A DNA stretch of 64,000 nt from NCBI RefSeq assembly GCF_002000085.1, contig NZ_MUZU01000001.1, positions 248,001 through 312,000 on the forward strand, in the 5' to 3' direction. Each line of letters starts with the position of its first letter. Positions within the stretch are counted from its first letter, which is position 1. The translations under genes and the position numbers were made by a program. This stretch comes from Pseudocolwellia agarivorans. GTDB taxonomy: Bacteria; Pseudomonadota; Gammaproteobacteria; Enterobacterales; Alteromonadaceae. This document shows, one piece after another, positions 17,456 through 27,886 of this stretch. The notes below the pieces were generated by a model. It was not told where the DNA came from. It saw only the letters and a list, made by a program, of their open reading frames with translations, and made no database searches.

Positions 17456-18514
17456 TTATAACTCCAACTCAAATTGATGTTGCTCGTCAGCTTCTTCGCC
17501 CAAGCCAATATGTACACCTAATAATCTCACCGCTTTACCCTCTCCGCGAGCTAATGCTTCTTGTAAAAGCTGATTAAAAATATCATCGTCAAAACTATGA
17601 TGCTTAAATTCTTTAGTGGTTTGATGAAAGTCTTTGAATTTAACTTTAACTCCTAATTTACTGATATCACGTGTTTGAAGATAAGATTCAGAACGCCGCT
17701 TTAGCTCAGGAATCAGCTTTTCATGCATATACTCACTCAGTTCTTCTACTGAGTTAATATCATGAGCAAAGGTTCTCTCAACACCTACAGACTTACGTAT
17801 TCGACTAGTAACCACTTCCCTATTATCTACGCCATGACATTTATGCCATAAAGAGATGCCTAATTTACCAAACTTATTAATAAGTTCAGATTTTTCGTAG
17901 GCGATAACATCTCGCCCAAACTCTAAACCATGCGCTTTAAGTTTTTCAAACGTTACTTTGCCTACACCAGGAATTTTACTGAGCGACATTTTTTCAACAA
18001 AGTCGTTAACTTTGTCAGGCGTAATAACACATTGTCCGTTAGGTTTATTTTCGTCGCTGGCAATTTTGGCTAAAAATTTATTGGGAGCTATACCTGCTGA
18101 AGCGGTAAGATTGAGCTCATCAAAAATATCTTGTCTTATCTGCTCAGCAATAAGCGTCGCGCTACCTTGACAGTGTTTAGAGTCGGTAACATCTAAATAA
18201 GCTTCGTCTAACGATAAAGGTTCTATTAGGTCTGTATACTTTTGGAAGATAGCTCTAATTTTTACCGATATTTCTTTATATACATCCATTCTGCCATTCA
18301 CAATAATAAGATCAGGGCATAACATAAAGGCTTTAGCGTTTGGCATAGCTGAACGTACACCATATTGGCGAGCTATATAATTAGAAGTGGATAAAACACT
18401 GCGAGGACCATTACCACCAACGGCCATAGGTACATGTTTTAATTCAGGATTATCTCTCATTTCTACTGCGGCATAGAAACAATCCATATCGATATGAATA
18501 ATTTTACGAACCAT
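17456..18514 (-). CDS. dinB: DNA polymerase IV (Y-family)
   Basis: 352 residues. Palm motifs HIDMDCFYAAVE (Asp9) and SLDEAYLDVT (Asp103, Glu104) supply the metal-binding carboxylates; a helix-hairpin-helix region (KIPGVGKVTFEKL) and little-finger domain follow. It performs error-prone translesion synthesis, extending mismatched or damaged termini. The C-terminus EADEQHQFELEL resembles a beta-clamp-binding tail. A perfect LexA box sits upstream, so it is SOS-controlled together with recN in this window. Confidence 0.96.
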   Translation of the reverse strand: MVRKIIHIDMDCFYAAVEMRDNPELKHVPMAVGGNGPRSVLSTSNYIARQYGVRSAMPNAKAFMLCPDLIIVNGRMDVYKEISVKIRAIFQKYTDLIEPLSLDEAYLDVTDSKHCQGSATLIAEQIRQDIFDELNLTASAGIAPNKFLAKIASDENKPNGQCVITPDKVNDFVEKMSLSKIPGVGKVTFEKLKAHGLEFGRDVIAYEKSELINKFGKLGISLWHKCHGVDNREVVTSRIRKSVGVERTFAHDINSVEELSEYMHEKLIPELKRRSESYLQTRDISKLGVKVKFKDFHQTTKEFKHHSFDDDIFNQLLQEALARGEGKAVRLLGVHIGLGEEADEQHQFELEL

Positions 18515-18528
18515 AGAAAACCCAAAAA

Positions 18529-18548
18529 CACTGTATATAAAAACAGTT
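18529..18548. promoter_or_regulatory. LexA (SOS) box upstream of dinB
   Basis: CACTGTATATAAAAACAGTT contains CTGT (18531-18534), eight bases, ACAG (18543-18546). It ends 14 bases before the dinB ATG on the minus strand, over the probable promoter or leader. Confidence 0.88.
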
Positions 18549-18684
18549 TAAAGGAGTTGTTAGGTATTTACAATGAGGAAGATAATGAAGGAAGAAATAA
18601 GTGATACATGCTGCACCACTTATTTAATTGTTGGAGTGATATAAAGCTGTAAAGCTATTAGGTCGTTAAAATAGTCGACTATAA

Positions 18685-18906
18685 TTAGATATTTTTAATA
18701 TCTATAGAATTTTCGTTAAGAGCAGCGGCTTTTTCACGTTCAATTCTTTTTTCACACGGGTTATCACAGTCACAAGCTTTTTCAATGCCCATTGAAGATA
18801 AACCACCACAAGAGCCCGCAAGTGTTTTATTTTGAAAAATATAACCAACGGCCATTGCAGCAACAACCACGAGAAAAAAACATAATGTAATTAAAAAGAT
18901 ACCCAC
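18685..18906 (-). CDS. nqrM: Na+-NQR maturation protein NqrM
   Basis: 73 residues: one N-terminal membrane helix (about 2-24) followed by a cysteine cluster (GSCGG, then KACDCDNPCEKR) giving four Cys in the conserved DUF539 arrangement. NqrM is needed to build the iron centre held between NqrD and NqrE. It lies 108 bases downstream of apbE on the same strand, and both serve the NQR complex encoded just beyond. Confidence 0.92.
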   Translation of the reverse strand: MGIFLITLCFFLVVVAAMAVGYIFQNKTLAGSCGGLSSMGIEKACDCDNPCEKRIEREKAAALNENSIDIKNI

Positions 18907-19014
18907 AATGTAACCTTAATATTTTGTTCAAATGTATTCATGCTTTATTCTATTTAAAGCACAACTTTTAATATAGACCGAGTATATGTAAACAATATTC
19001 TCGTTAATTATTTT

Positions 19015-20028
19015 TTATTTAAGATATTGAGCAAATTTTACCGTGCTTTGCTCAACAAAGCCATTTTCTGATTTACTAATAAAGTAAGCAGCTATTTCAT
19101 TCTCTTCTGCAAAAGCTAACGCTTCTTTTTCGCCCATCACCATTAATGCTGTAGATAAACCATCAGCCGTCATTGATGATGGATGAATAACCGTGACAGA
19201 TACTAACTTATGATTAATAGGTTTTCCTGTAGCAGGATCAATAATATGAGAAAAACGTTGCCCGTTAGATTCGAAATAATTTCTATAATCACCAGAAGTA
19301 GCAACAGCGTTATTTTTAGGAACAACAACTTGCTGAACAGCGCGTTCGGTTGTTACTGGTTTTTCTATAGCGATATGCCATAACTCGCCAGTATCTTTAA
19401 AGCCTTTTAAACGCATTTCACCACCAATTTCTACTAAGTAGTTGTGTATGCCTCTGCTTTCTACTAACTCGGCAATTAGGTCGACTCCGTAGCCTTTAGC
19501 AATGGTAGATAAATCAATATAGAGTTCATCAATTTTTTTACTTAATCGACCATCAACTAACTCAATATTTTCAATACCTACTTTACTTTTAGTTTGTTCG
19601 AGTAACTCATCAGAAGGCACTTTTTCAAGACGATATTCAGGACCAAACCCCCATAAGTTTACTAAAGGTCCTACGGTAACATCTAACTTGCCATTACTTA
19701 ATTTACCTAAACGAATAGCTTCTTCAATAACACGCGCTAAACCTTTAGATAAAGTAACAGGCTCTGACGATCGTAATTGATTAAAACGTGAAAGCTCTGA
19801 ATCAGGAATATAGGTAGACATTTCTTGGTTAACATTAACAAGCGCACTGTCTATATCTTTTTGTAGTAATTGGGTATCAATAGAGTCGTTTTCTACTATC
19901 ACTTTAATATTGTAAGTGGTTCCCATTGTTCTACCTTGCAGTAGTACTTCTTTTTTGTCTAAGTTTTTACTAGGAAAGCATCCCGTCAGTAAAGTTAAAA
20001 CAAGCGTGATTAATATTAAGTTTTTCAT
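19015..20028 (-). CDS. apbE: FAD:protein FMN transferase ApbE
   Basis: A 337-residue lipoprotein with lipobox ending at Cys17 (LLTGC). It contains ApbE features: GRTMGTTYNIKV, the flavin-binding GKLDVTVGPLVNLWGFGP, a STIAKGYGVDLIAE segment and ATSGDYRNYFE followed by the HIIDPATGKPI loop. It attaches FMN covalently to threonines of NqrB and NqrC outside the inner membrane. The nqr operon lies upstream but a terminator and a long palindrome separate them, so apbE may have its own promoter. Confidence 0.95.
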   Translation of the reverse strand: MKNLILITLVLTLLTGCFPSKNLDKKEVLLQGRTMGTTYNIKVIVENDSIDTQLLQKDIDSALVNVNQEMSTYIPDSELSRFNQLRSSEPVTLSKGLARVIEEAIRLGKLSNGKLDVTVGPLVNLWGFGPEYRLEKVPSDELLEQTKSKVGIENIELVDGRLSKKIDELYIDLSTIAKGYGVDLIAELVESRGIHNYLVEIGGEMRLKGFKDTGELWHIAIEKPVTTERAVQQVVVPKNNAVATSGDYRNYFESNGQRFSHIIDPATGKPINHKLVSVTVIHPSSMTADGLSTALMVMGEKEALAFAEENEIAAYFISKSENGFVEQSTVKFAQYLK

Positions 20029-20100
20029 ACAACTTCCAAAAGATTATTATTTATGTAAATGCACTTCTATCAGATAGTAAATTGCACTTATATAAATAAT

Positions 20101-20124
20101 AAAGGCGACCTAAGTCGCCTTTAA
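20101..20124 (-). terminator. Probable terminator of the nqr operon
   Basis: AAAGGCGAC, loop CTAA, GTCGCCTTT: a strong GC hairpin between nqrF and apbE, followed on the minus strand by a T-rich run. Confidence 0.75.
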
Positions 20125-20159
20125 ATAAAATATTAATTAAATATTTTAGTGTGAATTAT

Positions 20160-20279
20160 ATTTTAAAGTTAAGCGAAGAATAGTGGTGCTAATTCAAAGC
20201 GGATGCACGGAGTTGACGATAGTCAATGAGTACATCCAACGCTGAAGTAGTGCCAATAGGCAAGCTTAAAATAAAATAT
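20160..20279. repeat. 120-bp imperfect palindrome abutting the nqrF stop
   Basis: The sequence is symmetric about 20219/20220. The inner arms AGCGG..GTTGAC (20198-20217) and GTCAAT..ACGCT (20222-20243) flank the loop GATA, and the outer ends TTTTAAAGTTAAGC and GCTTAAAATAAAA also pair. The right end runs into the nqrF stop codon at 20279-20281. It could fold into a single very long hairpin in RNA, and looks like a palindromic intergenic repeat unit. Confidence 0.65.
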
Positions 20280-21502
20280 TAGCCACCAAAGTCATCTAAC
20301 ATGATATTCTCGTCTTCTACACCAAGGTCTTTAAGCATATGAATAACAGCAGCATTCATCATTGGTGGACCACACATGTAGTACTCACAATCTTCTGGCG
20401 CTTCATGATCTTTCAAGTATTGTTCATGTAATACGTTATGAATAAAACCTGTTAAACCATCCCAATTATCTTCTGGTTGAGGGTCTGAAAGTGCAACGTG
20501 CCATTCAAAGTTGTCATTAGCAGCCGCTAAGCCGTTATAGTCATCTTCATAGAACATTTCACGTAGTGAACGTGCACCATACCAGAAACTCATTTTACGC
20601 TTAGAGTTTAAACGCTTAAGTTGATCAAATATGTGTGAACGCATTGGCGCCATACCAGCACCACCACCAATAAATACCATTTCAGCATCGGTATCTTTCG
20701 CGAAGAATTCACCAAATGGACCTGAAATAGTAACTTTATCGCCAGGCTTTAAGCTAAAGATGTACGATGACATTTTACCTGCTGGTAAGTGTAATCTTCC
20801 TGGAGGTGGCGTAGCAATACGCACGTTAAGCATGATAATGCCTTCTTCTTCAGGATAGTTAGCCATTGAGTATGCACGTAACGTTGGTTCATCAACTTTT
20901 GATTCAACATCAAAAAAGCCAAAATGATTCCAATCGCCACGGTATTGTTCATCAATATCAAAATCGCTGTATTTAACGTGATGAGCTGGCGCTTCAATTT
21001 GAATATAACCACCGGCTCTAAACGGTACAGATTCACCATTTGGAATTTGTAGTTTTAGCTCTTTAATGAAAGTTGCTTTGTTATCGTTAGAGATAACTTC
21101 ACATTCCCATTGTTGAACACCAAAGATTTCGTCTTCTACTTCAATTTCCATGTCTTGCTTAACAGCAACTTGACATGAAAGACGACAACCTTCTTTAGCT
21201 TCACGTTTAGTGATATGACCTTGCTCAGTTGGTAAAATATCTCCACCACCTGAATGAACATGTACACGACACTGTCCACAAGTACCACCACCACCACATG
21301 CTGAAGGAATAAAAATACCTTGGTCAGCAAGTGCGCCTAATAGCTTTCCGCCAGCACTAGTCGTAACTGCTTTATCTGGATCGCCATTTATACTAATAGT
21401 CACGTCACCTTCTGCAACTAACTTCGATTTAGCAAATAAGATTACTAGAACCAAAGCTATAACGATCGCAGTGAACATGCCTACGCCGAGAATGATTTCC
21501 AT
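20279..21502 (-). CDS. nqrF: Na+-translocating NADH:quinone reductase subunit F
   Basis: 407 residues: an N-terminal membrane helix (about 4-24), then a 2Fe-2S ferredoxin domain with Cys69, Cys75, Cys78 and Cys110, then FAD- and NADH-binding domains ([35 protein letters not shown]). It is the entry point for electrons from NADH. Last gene of the operon; its stop codon touches a 120-bp palindrome. Confidence 0.97.
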   Translation of the reverse strand: MEIILGVGMFTAIVIALVLVILFAKSKLVAEGDVTISINGDPDKAVTTSAGGKLLGALADQGIFIPSACGGGGTCGQCRVHVHSGGGDILPTEQGHITKREAKEGCRLSCQVAVKQDMEIEVEDEIFGVQQWECEVISNDNKATFIKELKLQIPNGESVPFRAGGYIQIEAPAHHVKYSDFDIDEQYRGDWNHFGFFDVESKVDEPTLRAYSMANYPEEEGIIMLNVRIATPPPGRLHLPAGKMSSYIFSLKPGDKVTISGPFGEFFAKDTDAEMVFIGGGAGMAPMRSHIFDQLKRLNSKRKMSFWYGARSLREMFYEDDYNGLAAANDNFEWHVALSDPQPEDNWDGLTGFIHNVLHEQYLKDHEAPEDCEYYMCGPPMMNAAVIHMLKDLGVEDENIMLDDFGG

Positions 21503-21565
21503 CGACTTTTCCTTATACTTTTCTAGGGGAATACAAGTTACAACTCGTATTCCTTGTTAATCTTA

Positions 21566-22189
21566 TTATAACGAAATACCACCGAAAGAAAGAAAGCCAA
21601 AAGCCATCAATCCTGCAGTAATAAACGTAATACCCAAACCTTTAAGGCCATCTGGAACGTCAGAATATTTCATCTTTTCGCGAATACCAGCAAGCAATAC
21701 AATAGCTAATGCCCAACCGATACCAGAGCCAACACCATAAACAACAGATTCACCTAGCGTTAAGTTTTTAGATACCATAAATGATACCGCACCAAAAATC
21801 GCACAGTTAACCGTAATTAACGGTAAGAAGATACCTAATGCTTGATATAACGCAGGGAAGTATTTATCTAACACCATTTCAAGGATCTGAACTAATGCAG
21901 CAATAACACCGATAAACGTTATAAATGATAAGAAACTTAAATCAATTGTTTCTTTAGGGTTTGTAATCCCCATAATTGAATCTAAAGCACCAGGCGCTAA
22001 TATTGCTTGGTAGATTATTTGGTTAGCTGGAACCGCAATACCAAGTACAACGATAACAGCTACACCCAATCCCATAGCAGTACTTACTTTTTTAGACACA
22101 GCTAAGAAAGTACACATACCTAGGAAGAAACTTAAAGCGATGTTTTCAATAAAAATCGTTTTAACTAATAAACTAATATAATGTTCCAT
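21566..22189 (-). CDS. nqrE: Na+-translocating NADH:quinone reductase subunit E
   Basis: 207 residues with about six membrane helices, including [20 protein letters not shown] and a second-half [13 protein letters not shown]. The Cys residues in these half-helices match those that bind the intramembrane iron centre shared with NqrD. It begins five bases after the nqrD stop. Confidence 0.96.
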   Translation of the reverse strand: MEHYISLLVKTIFIENIALSFFLGMCTFLAVSKKVSTAMGLGVAVIVVLGIAVPANQIIYQAILAPGALDSIMGITNPKETIDLSFLSFITFIGVIAALVQILEMVLDKYFPALYQALGIFLPLITVNCAIFGAVSFMVSKNLTLGESVVYGVGSGIGWALAIVLLAGIREKMKYSDVPDGLKGLGITFITAGLMAFGFLSFGGISL

Positions 22190-22194
22190 GAGTT

Positions 22195-22818
22195 CTAATC
22201 CTTCTCAACTTGTTCTGGTTTCCATTGGCGAATTGCCCAAATTAAGAAACCAATAAGGAAGAATGAGCTAAATGGTAATACTAATAAGCCATTTGCTTGA
22301 TACCAACCACCATTTTGAATCAATGGTAATATTTCGATACCAAATACGGTTCCGAATCCAAATAGTTCACGAACAAATGCAACACTCATTAGGATAAAAC
22401 CGTAACCTAGACCATTACCAATACCATCCATGAAACTAACACCAGGCTTTTCTTTCATAGCAAAAGCTTCAGCACGTCCCATTACGATACAGTTAGTAAT
22501 AATTAAGCCAACAAATACAGAAAGCTCTTTCGATAATTGATAAGAGAAAGCTTTAAGTACTTGGTCAACTACAATTACCAATGATGCAATAATTGCCATT
22601 TGAACAATAATACGAACACTTGAAGGTATTTGATTACGAATAATCGAAATAAACAAGTTAGAAAATGCTGTAACAACAACAACAGCTAATGTCATTACTA
22701 ATGCATTTGCCATTGAACTTGTTACCGCTAAAGCAGAACAAATACCAAGTATTTGAAGCGCTATAGGGTTGTTGTCAAAAATAGGTTTAGTTAAAACCTT
22801 ATTTGTTTCTGAAGCCAT
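22195..22818 (-). CDS. nqrD: Na+-translocating NADH:quinone reductase subunit D
   Basis: 207 residues with about six membrane helices. [20 protein letters not shown] and [20 protein letters not shown] carry the Cys pair facing NqrE. It overlaps the nqrC stop by one base, so translation is coupled. Confidence 0.96.
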   Translation of the reverse strand: MASETNKVLTKPIFDNNPIALQILGICSALAVTSSMANALVMTLAVVVVTAFSNLFISIIRNQIPSSVRIIVQMAIIASLVIVVDQVLKAFSYQLSKELSVFVGLIITNCIVMGRAEAFAMKEKPGVSFMDGIGNGLGYGFILMSVAFVRELFGFGTVFGIEILPLIQNGGWYQANGLLVLPFSSFFLIGFLIWAIRQWKPEQVEKD

Positions 22819-23600
22819 TAGTTAACACCTCCCTTACCTAATGAAGAGCGATACTTAGCAATAAAAGGTTTGTAACCTTCTTCACCAAACCAAAACTGTA
22901 ATGTACGTGTAACACCATTACTTGTTAAAGTTGCACCTGATAAAGCATCAACACCATGGATGTCGTTAGCTTTTGCGCCACCTTTAACTAAATGAACTTT
23001 AGGTTCACCTTTGTCGTCATAAATCTTCTTACCTGGCCATAATGCTTTCCACTTAGGATTCATTACTTCAGCGCCTAGGCCCGGAGTTTCTTTATGATCA
23101 GAGTAAACAACACTACGTACAGTATTTAAATCTGATTCTAAACCAACGTAACCGTACATTAAATCCCATAAGCCTGAACCAACGATAGGAAGAACAATCG
23201 TGTTAACTTCACCTTCGTCGTTGCGTACTAAGTAAACAACAGCGTTATTAGAACGACGGTTGATACCTGCAATGTCATTATCAGGTTTTTCAGATTTAGT
23301 TGCATCACGTGAATTACGACGTTCATCAAATAATAATGGGTCACCTTCAATAAATTCACCTGAATCTAGGTCAATCATTTTAGCGTCAACATATTTGTTA
23401 AACGTTGCAACGATATCATCACCAGCAACATCTAATAGACCAGCTGTTTCTAAAATCTTAGTTTGTTGATCAAGTAATTTGTTCGCTACCTGTAAAGGCT
23501 TAAGCTGAACTGCAGAGATAGATACTAATGCAGCACACACTAAACAAACAATTAATACAAAACCAATCGTTTTGATAGGAGTTTCTTTATTACTAGACAT
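22818..23600 (-). CDS. nqrC: Na+-translocating NADH:quinone reductase subunit C
   Basis: 260 residues: an N-terminal membrane helix (about 9-31) and a periplasmic FMN-binding domain. The motif [13 protein letters not shown] contains the threonine to which ApbE attaches FMN. The start at 23600 (MSSNKETP) is preferred over a frame extending to 23660 because GGAGG lies about 10-14 bases upstream and family members begin here. The gene overlaps the nqrB end by eight bases. Confidence 0.95.
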   Translation of the reverse strand: MSSNKETPIKTIGFVLIVCLVCAALVSISAVQLKPLQVANKLLDQQTKILETAGLLDVAGDDIVATFNKYVDAKMIDLDSGEFIEGDPLLFDERRNSRDATKSEKPDNDIAGINRRSNNAVVYLVRNDEGEVNTIVLPIVGSGLWDLMYGYVGLESDLNTVRSVVYSDHKETPGLGAEVMNPKWKALWPGKKIYDDKGEPKVHLVKGGAKANDIHGVDALSGATLTSNGVTRTLQFWFGEEGYKPFIAKYRSSLGKGGVN

Positions 23601-24804
23601 TACGAGCAAGCCTCCTTTTGATGTTACCTTGTACAACAAAGTAATCGAATAAAGGTGCAAATAGGTTAGCGAATAGAATAGCTAACATCATACCTTCTGG
23701 GAATGCAGGGTTTACAACACGAACAAGTACAACCATTACACCAATCAATGCGCCATACCAATACTTAGCAGTATTAGTGAAAGAAGCCGTAACAGGGTCT
23801 GTTGCCATAAAGATCATACCAAAAGCAAAACCACCTACAACAAAGTGCCAATACCAAGGCATATCAAACATTGCATTAGTGTCGCTACCAATAAAGTTAA
23901 ACAGAGTAGCTGTTAGAACCATACCACCAAACACACCTAATACGATGCGCCACGATGCGATACCTTTATAAAGGATGTAAGCACCACCTAATAGAATTGC
24001 AAATGTTGATACTTCGCCAACAGAACCAGGAATAAAGCCCCAGAATGCATTCCACCAGTCAGCATTTAAAGCGTAACTAATTTCACCTACTTGTGCCGCA
24101 GCGCCTGCAGCTAAAGCTGTGGCACCAGAGAAACCGTCAACAGCAACCCAAACAGAATCACCTGAGATTTGTGCAGGATAAGCAAAGAATAAAAATGCAC
24201 GGCCGGCTAATGCTGGGTTTAAGAAGTTTTTACCTGTTCCACCAAATATTTCTTTAGCAACAACAACACCAAAAGTAATACCGATAGCCACTTGCCATAA
24301 AGGAATAGAAGCAGGAACAATTAATGCAAATAAGATTGAGCTTACGAAGAAACCTTCGTTAACTTCATGCTTACGTACGGCAGCAAAAAGAACTTCCCAG
24401 AAACCACCAACAATAAATGTCACGGCATATATAGGTAAAAAGAACACAGCTCCGTAGAGCATCATTCCAAACCAACCAGTATCAGCAGCTAAGCTACCAC
24501 CTAGTGTTTCAAATAGGCCTACTTGCCATGTATCAGGTAAAGCATAACCAGCTGCTAATGCTTCAGTTGCTTGAAAGCCAATATTGTACATACCAAAAAA
24601 CATGGCAGGAAATACGGCTAACCAAACTGTGATCATGATACGCTTAAGGTCAATACTATCACGAATGTGAGTTTTGCCTTTGTTAACATAACCCGGAGTA
24701 AATAAACCTGTCGCTACGGCTTCGTAGAGAGCAAACCATTTCTCATGTTTACCGCCTTTTTCAAAATGCGGTTCTATATCTTCAATAAACTTTTTGATAC
24801 CCAT
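23593..24804 (-). CDS. nqrB: Na+-translocating NADH:quinone reductase subunit B
   Basis: 403 residues with about ten membrane helices. The GFSGATAL motif carries the FMN-linked threonine near residue 229. The N-terminus [20 protein letters not shown] matches the family; the ATG at 24804 has AAGGAAGG just upstream and begins two bases after the nqrA stop. NqrB carries riboflavin and FMN and lies on the sodium pathway. The frame remains open to 24837 but that extension is inside nqrA. Confidence 0.96.
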   Translation of the reverse strand: MGIKKFIEDIEPHFEKGGKHEKWFALYEAVATGLFTPGYVNKGKTHIRDSIDLKRIMITVWLAVFPAMFFGMYNIGFQATEALAAGYALPDTWQVGLFETLGGSLAADTGWFGMMLYGAVFFLPIYAVTFIVGGFWEVLFAAVRKHEVNEGFFVSSILFALIVPASIPLWQVAIGITFGVVVAKEIFGGTGKNFLNPALAGRAFLFFAYPAQISGDSVWVAVDGFSGATALAAGAAAQVGEISYALNADWWNAFWGFIPGSVGEVSTFAILLGGAYILYKGIASWRIVLGVFGGMVLTATLFNFIGSDTNAMFDMPWYWHFVVGGFAFGMIFMATDPVTASFTNTAKYWYGALIGVMVVLVRVVNPAFPEGMMLAILFANLFAPLFDYFVVQGNIKRRLARNV

Positions 24805-24806
24805 GA

Positions 24807-26144
24807 CTAACCTTCCTTCTCTATTATGGTTAGGCAATCACGAAGTAGAACGCCGTAATCTGTTTTGCCTGGACAAACAAACGTACAAAGCGCTAAATCT
24901 TCTTCATCTAGCTCTAAAGCACCAAGTTGTTGTGCACTGTCTGTATCACCAGCAGCTAAATCACGTAAAAACAACGTTGGTAAAATATCTAAAGGCATTA
25001 CACGCTCATAGTTTCCGATTGGAACCATTGCACGAGAACTTCCGTTAGTCGTAGTCGTCATATTAAATAATTTCTTAGGGAAGAAATGAGACATATATGC
25101 ACGAGTTACTGAGAATTTATTTGGTCCAGGATACATATAACCGATAAATTCTTTTTCACGACCTTCTAAAATTAAAGAAAGTTGGACGTGGTAACGACCT
25201 AAATAACCATGAACACCTTTCGCCGTAGAACCTGATAACAATGAACCAGAAACAACACGTAATTCACCAGGCTTAGCTTCATTTTCAGTTAATTCAACAG
25301 TTGAAGCACCTAATAAGGTTCTTACTAAACGAGGGTTTTTAGCAGCAGGACCAGCTAATGAAATAACACGCGTACTATCAAGTTCACCAGTAGTAAATAA
25401 CTTACCATATGCAATAACGTCTTGGTAACCAAGATGCCAAACAAATTTCTCAGCGCTTACTGGTTTTAAAAAGTGTATTTGCGTACCAACAAGGCCGGCA
25501 GGATGTTTACCTGCAAACTCGTTTACTTTTACATTAGCTTCAACAGGAATATTGGCTCCTGGTGCCTTGCTAACAAAAATATCGCCTTCAGTTAAGCGTG
25601 AAAGAATAATTAAACCTTGTTTAAATGCTTCTGCCTGTTCGTTAATAATAACTTCAGGATCAGCTGCATTTGGGTTTGTATCCATTGCGCTAACAAAAAT
25701 GGCTGTTGGTGTTGAATCAATAGCAGGAACTTTACTATACGGACGCGTTCGTAATGCTGTCCATAACCCAGAATTAACGAGGTTATTTACAACATCTTGA
25801 CGATCTAGTTTAGATAGTTCATTTGCTGAGTAGCTTGGAAACGTCTCTTTTTCGTTGCCATCTATTTCGATAACAACTGATTGTAAAACACGTTTTTCAC
25901 CACGGTTGATTTCTTTTACAACACCTGATGCTTGAGCTGTGAATTTAACGCCAGGGTTCTTTTTATCTTCAAAAAGAACCTGACCTTTTTTAACACGATC
26001 TTCCACTTTAACAAACATGGTAGGTCGCATACCCACAAACTCTTCACCTAGTGTTGCAACGGTTTTAATGGCATTGCCATCGTGGATCACTTGTTGGGGC
26101 GAACCAACTACAGGTACATCCAGACCTTTTTTTATTGTAATCAT
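24807..26144 (-). CDS. nqrA: Na+-translocating NADH:quinone reductase subunit A
   Basis: 445 residues, soluble cytoplasmic subunit implicated in quinone binding. It opens [18 protein letters not shown] and has a lipoyl-like hammerhead region ([20 protein letters not shown]) near residues 60-80. The start at 26144 matches the family; an upstream in-frame ATG at 26183 would add 13 atypical residues. It is the first gene of the six-gene operon. Confidence 0.96.
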   Translation of the reverse strand: MITIKKGLDVPVVGSPQQVIHDGNAIKTVATLGEEFVGMRPTMFVKVEDRVKKGQVLFEDKKNPGVKFTAQASGVVKEINRGEKRVLQSVVIEIDGNEKETFPSYSANELSKLDRQDVVNNLVNSGLWTALRTRPYSKVPAIDSTPTAIFVSAMDTNPNAADPEVIINEQAEAFKQGLIILSRLTEGDIFVSKAPGANIPVEANVKVNEFAGKHPAGLVGTQIHFLKPVSAEKFVWHLGYQDVIAYGKLFTTGELDSTRVISLAGPAAKNPRLVRTLLGASTVELTENEAKPGELRVVSGSLLSGSTAKGVHGYLGRYHVQLSLILEGREKEFIGYMYPGPNKFSVTRAYMSHFFPKKLFNMTTTTNGSSRAMVPIGNYERVMPLDILPTLFLRDLAAGDTDSAQQLGALELDEEDLALCTFVCPGKTDYGVLLRDCLTIIEKEG

Positions 26145-26427
26145 AAACACTTGCACTACTTTTGATGGGAGTATCAAAATCAAAGATTTTTATTCAAACC
26201 ATTTACGCATGAACATAACCAGTACAAATAAAAATATTGATTTCAGTGTATTTCAGTAAGAAACAGAGAATAAACTTGTTTCCACTGGCTCTAGGTTAAA
26301 ATTTTTCTGGCGCGATTTTAGCACAATAATTCAATATCATTCTACGGTCGCTACAACTTTTCATTATAATTTAGGTTAATAAATAATTATTAGCTCAAAA
26401 TTCATGCAAAAAGTTATATTTTAGTGC
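26145..26427. other. Upstream region of the nqr operon
   Basis: AT-rich, no gene. It must hold the nqr promoter reading leftward. No operator-like palindrome stood out and no promoter hexamers could be assigned with confidence. Confidence 0.4.
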
Positions 26428-26459
26428 AAAAAAAACCGATATTTTAATTATCGGCTTTT
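26428..26459 (-). terminator. Intrinsic terminator of fabV
   Basis: On the minus strand AGCCGATA, loop, TATCGG followed by a run of eight T: a strong terminator 27 bases beyond the fabV stop. Confidence 0.88.
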
Positions 26460-26485
26460 CAAATTGGTGCAACCTTGGTTGAAAA

Positions 26486-27676
26486 TTAATCTAAGTGATT
26501 AATTTGTACAACAGGGTTTACATCAGCGTCATAATCAACGCTATCAACACCAAATCCAAACAGTTTTAAAAATTCTTGATGGTAACCTTCATAGTCAGTT
26601 AACTCATCAATAGTGTCGGTATCAACAGTATTCCAAATATCGGTTACACGTTGTTGAACACTGTCTTCTAATTCTTTGTAGTTTTGACGTAAACGCCCTT
26701 CTTCGTCTAAACGAGGCGTTTCACCATAAATATTTTCAACAAATAAATTTTGAATCTGTTCTATACAACCTTCATATGTACCATCAGCTTTCATTACTTT
26801 AAACATAGCAGAAATATACAATGGCATAATAGGAATTGCTGAGCTTGCTTGGGTAACTACCGCATTAAGTGAAGTAACGTAAGCTTCACCTTTAATAGCT
26901 TGTGTTGAAGCTTTAATTGCTGATGCTGCACGGTCTAAGTCTTCTTTGGCTTTACCAATAGTTGCTTTACCGTAAATAGGCCAAGTTAATTCTTTACCTA
27001 TGTATGTGTATGCAACTGTTTTAAAGCCTTCTGATAATACGCCCGCTTCATTAAGTGCTTTGATCCAAAGCTCCCAATCTGCTCCACCCATAACGTCAAT
27101 AGTGCCTTGAATTTCTTCTTCAGAAGCTGCTTCTACAGAAACAGAATCGATAACACGTTTTGAAGTATTTAAATTTTTAGTGGTAACACTCTGGCCAATA
27201 GGCTTAAGCGTTGAAGAGTATACTTCACCTGTATCAGGATCGGTTCTACGTGGAGATGCTAAACTATAAACAATGAGATCTATTTGGCCTAACTCTTCTT
27301 TAATGGTATTAATCGCTTTAGCCTTTATTTCATGAGAAAAAGCATCACCATTAATGTTTTTAGACCAAAGACCAGCTTCATCTGCAGCTTTTTGAAAAGC
27401 AGCAGTGTTATACCAACCTGCTGAAGCTGTTTTCTTTTCTGTTGGTGGTTTTTCGAAGAAAATACCTAATGTTTTCGCATTATTACCAAAAGCCGCTGTA
27501 ATTCTAGAGGCTAAACCGTATCCAGTAGATGCACCTATAACCAGTACATTTTTTGGTTTAGTGTTAGCTTGTTCATGCTGCTTAACATAAGCAATTTGTT
27601 CATTTACATGAGTATCACAACCTACAGGGTGTGCATTGGTACAGATAAAACCACGAATTTTTGGCTTAATAACCAT
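26486..27676 (-). CDS. fabV: Enoyl-ACP reductase FabV
   Basis: 396 residues. N-terminal MVIKPKIRGFICTNAHPVGC, the nucleotide-binding VLVIGASTGYGLASRI, SLASPRRTDPDTGEVYSS and the active-site region YTYIGKELTWPIYGKATIGK define the FabV (trans-2-enoyl reductase) family. It carries out the last reduction of fatty-acid elongation with NADH. FabV enzymes are typically triclosan-tolerant. Single-gene unit with its own terminator. Confidence 0.96.
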   Translation of the reverse strand: MVIKPKIRGFICTNAHPVGCDTHVNEQIAYVKQHEQANTKPKNVLVIGASTGYGLASRITAAFGNNAKTLGIFFEKPPTEKKTASAGWYNTAAFQKAADEAGLWSKNINGDAFSHEIKAKAINTIKEELGQIDLIVYSLASPRRTDPDTGEVYSSTLKPIGQSVTTKNLNTSKRVIDSVSVEAASEEEIQGTIDVMGGADWELWIKALNEAGVLSEGFKTVAYTYIGKELTWPIYGKATIGKAKEDLDRAASAIKASTQAIKGEAYVTSLNAVVTQASSAIPIMPLYISAMFKVMKADGTYEGCIEQIQNLFVENIYGETPRLDEEGRLRQNYKELEDSVQQRVTDIWNTVDTDTIDELTDYEGYHQEFLKLFGFGVDSVDYDADVNPVVQINHLD

Positions 27677-27846
27677 AAAAAAACCTTATATTTATATATG
27701 TTATCGATTGTTGAGCTCGATAGTACTAGTCGGAAACATGAGCAATCATTTAGAGAAAATTCATCCGTATAGCATTATTGCTCTTCATTTTAATGGGCAT
27801 AGTTTACTCTGCTGAAAAAAATAAGAGGTACGAGCAGTTGAATTAT

Positions 27847-27877
27847 GCAAAGTGTAACTAAAACAGCGACACTTTGC
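27847..27877 (-). repeat. Inverted repeat after the TRAP operon
   Basis: GCAAAGTGT (27847-27855) and ACACTTTGC (27869-27877), perfect 9-bp arms with a 13-base loop, ten bases after the dctP stop on the minus strand. No T-run follows, so a terminator role is only possible. Confidence 0.45.
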
Positions 27878-27886
27878 AGATAAATT

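Noticed and set aside
23601-23660. Longer nqrC start at 23660
   Set aside because: The added residues are atypical, and the internal ATG at 23600 has a strong Shine-Dalgarno.
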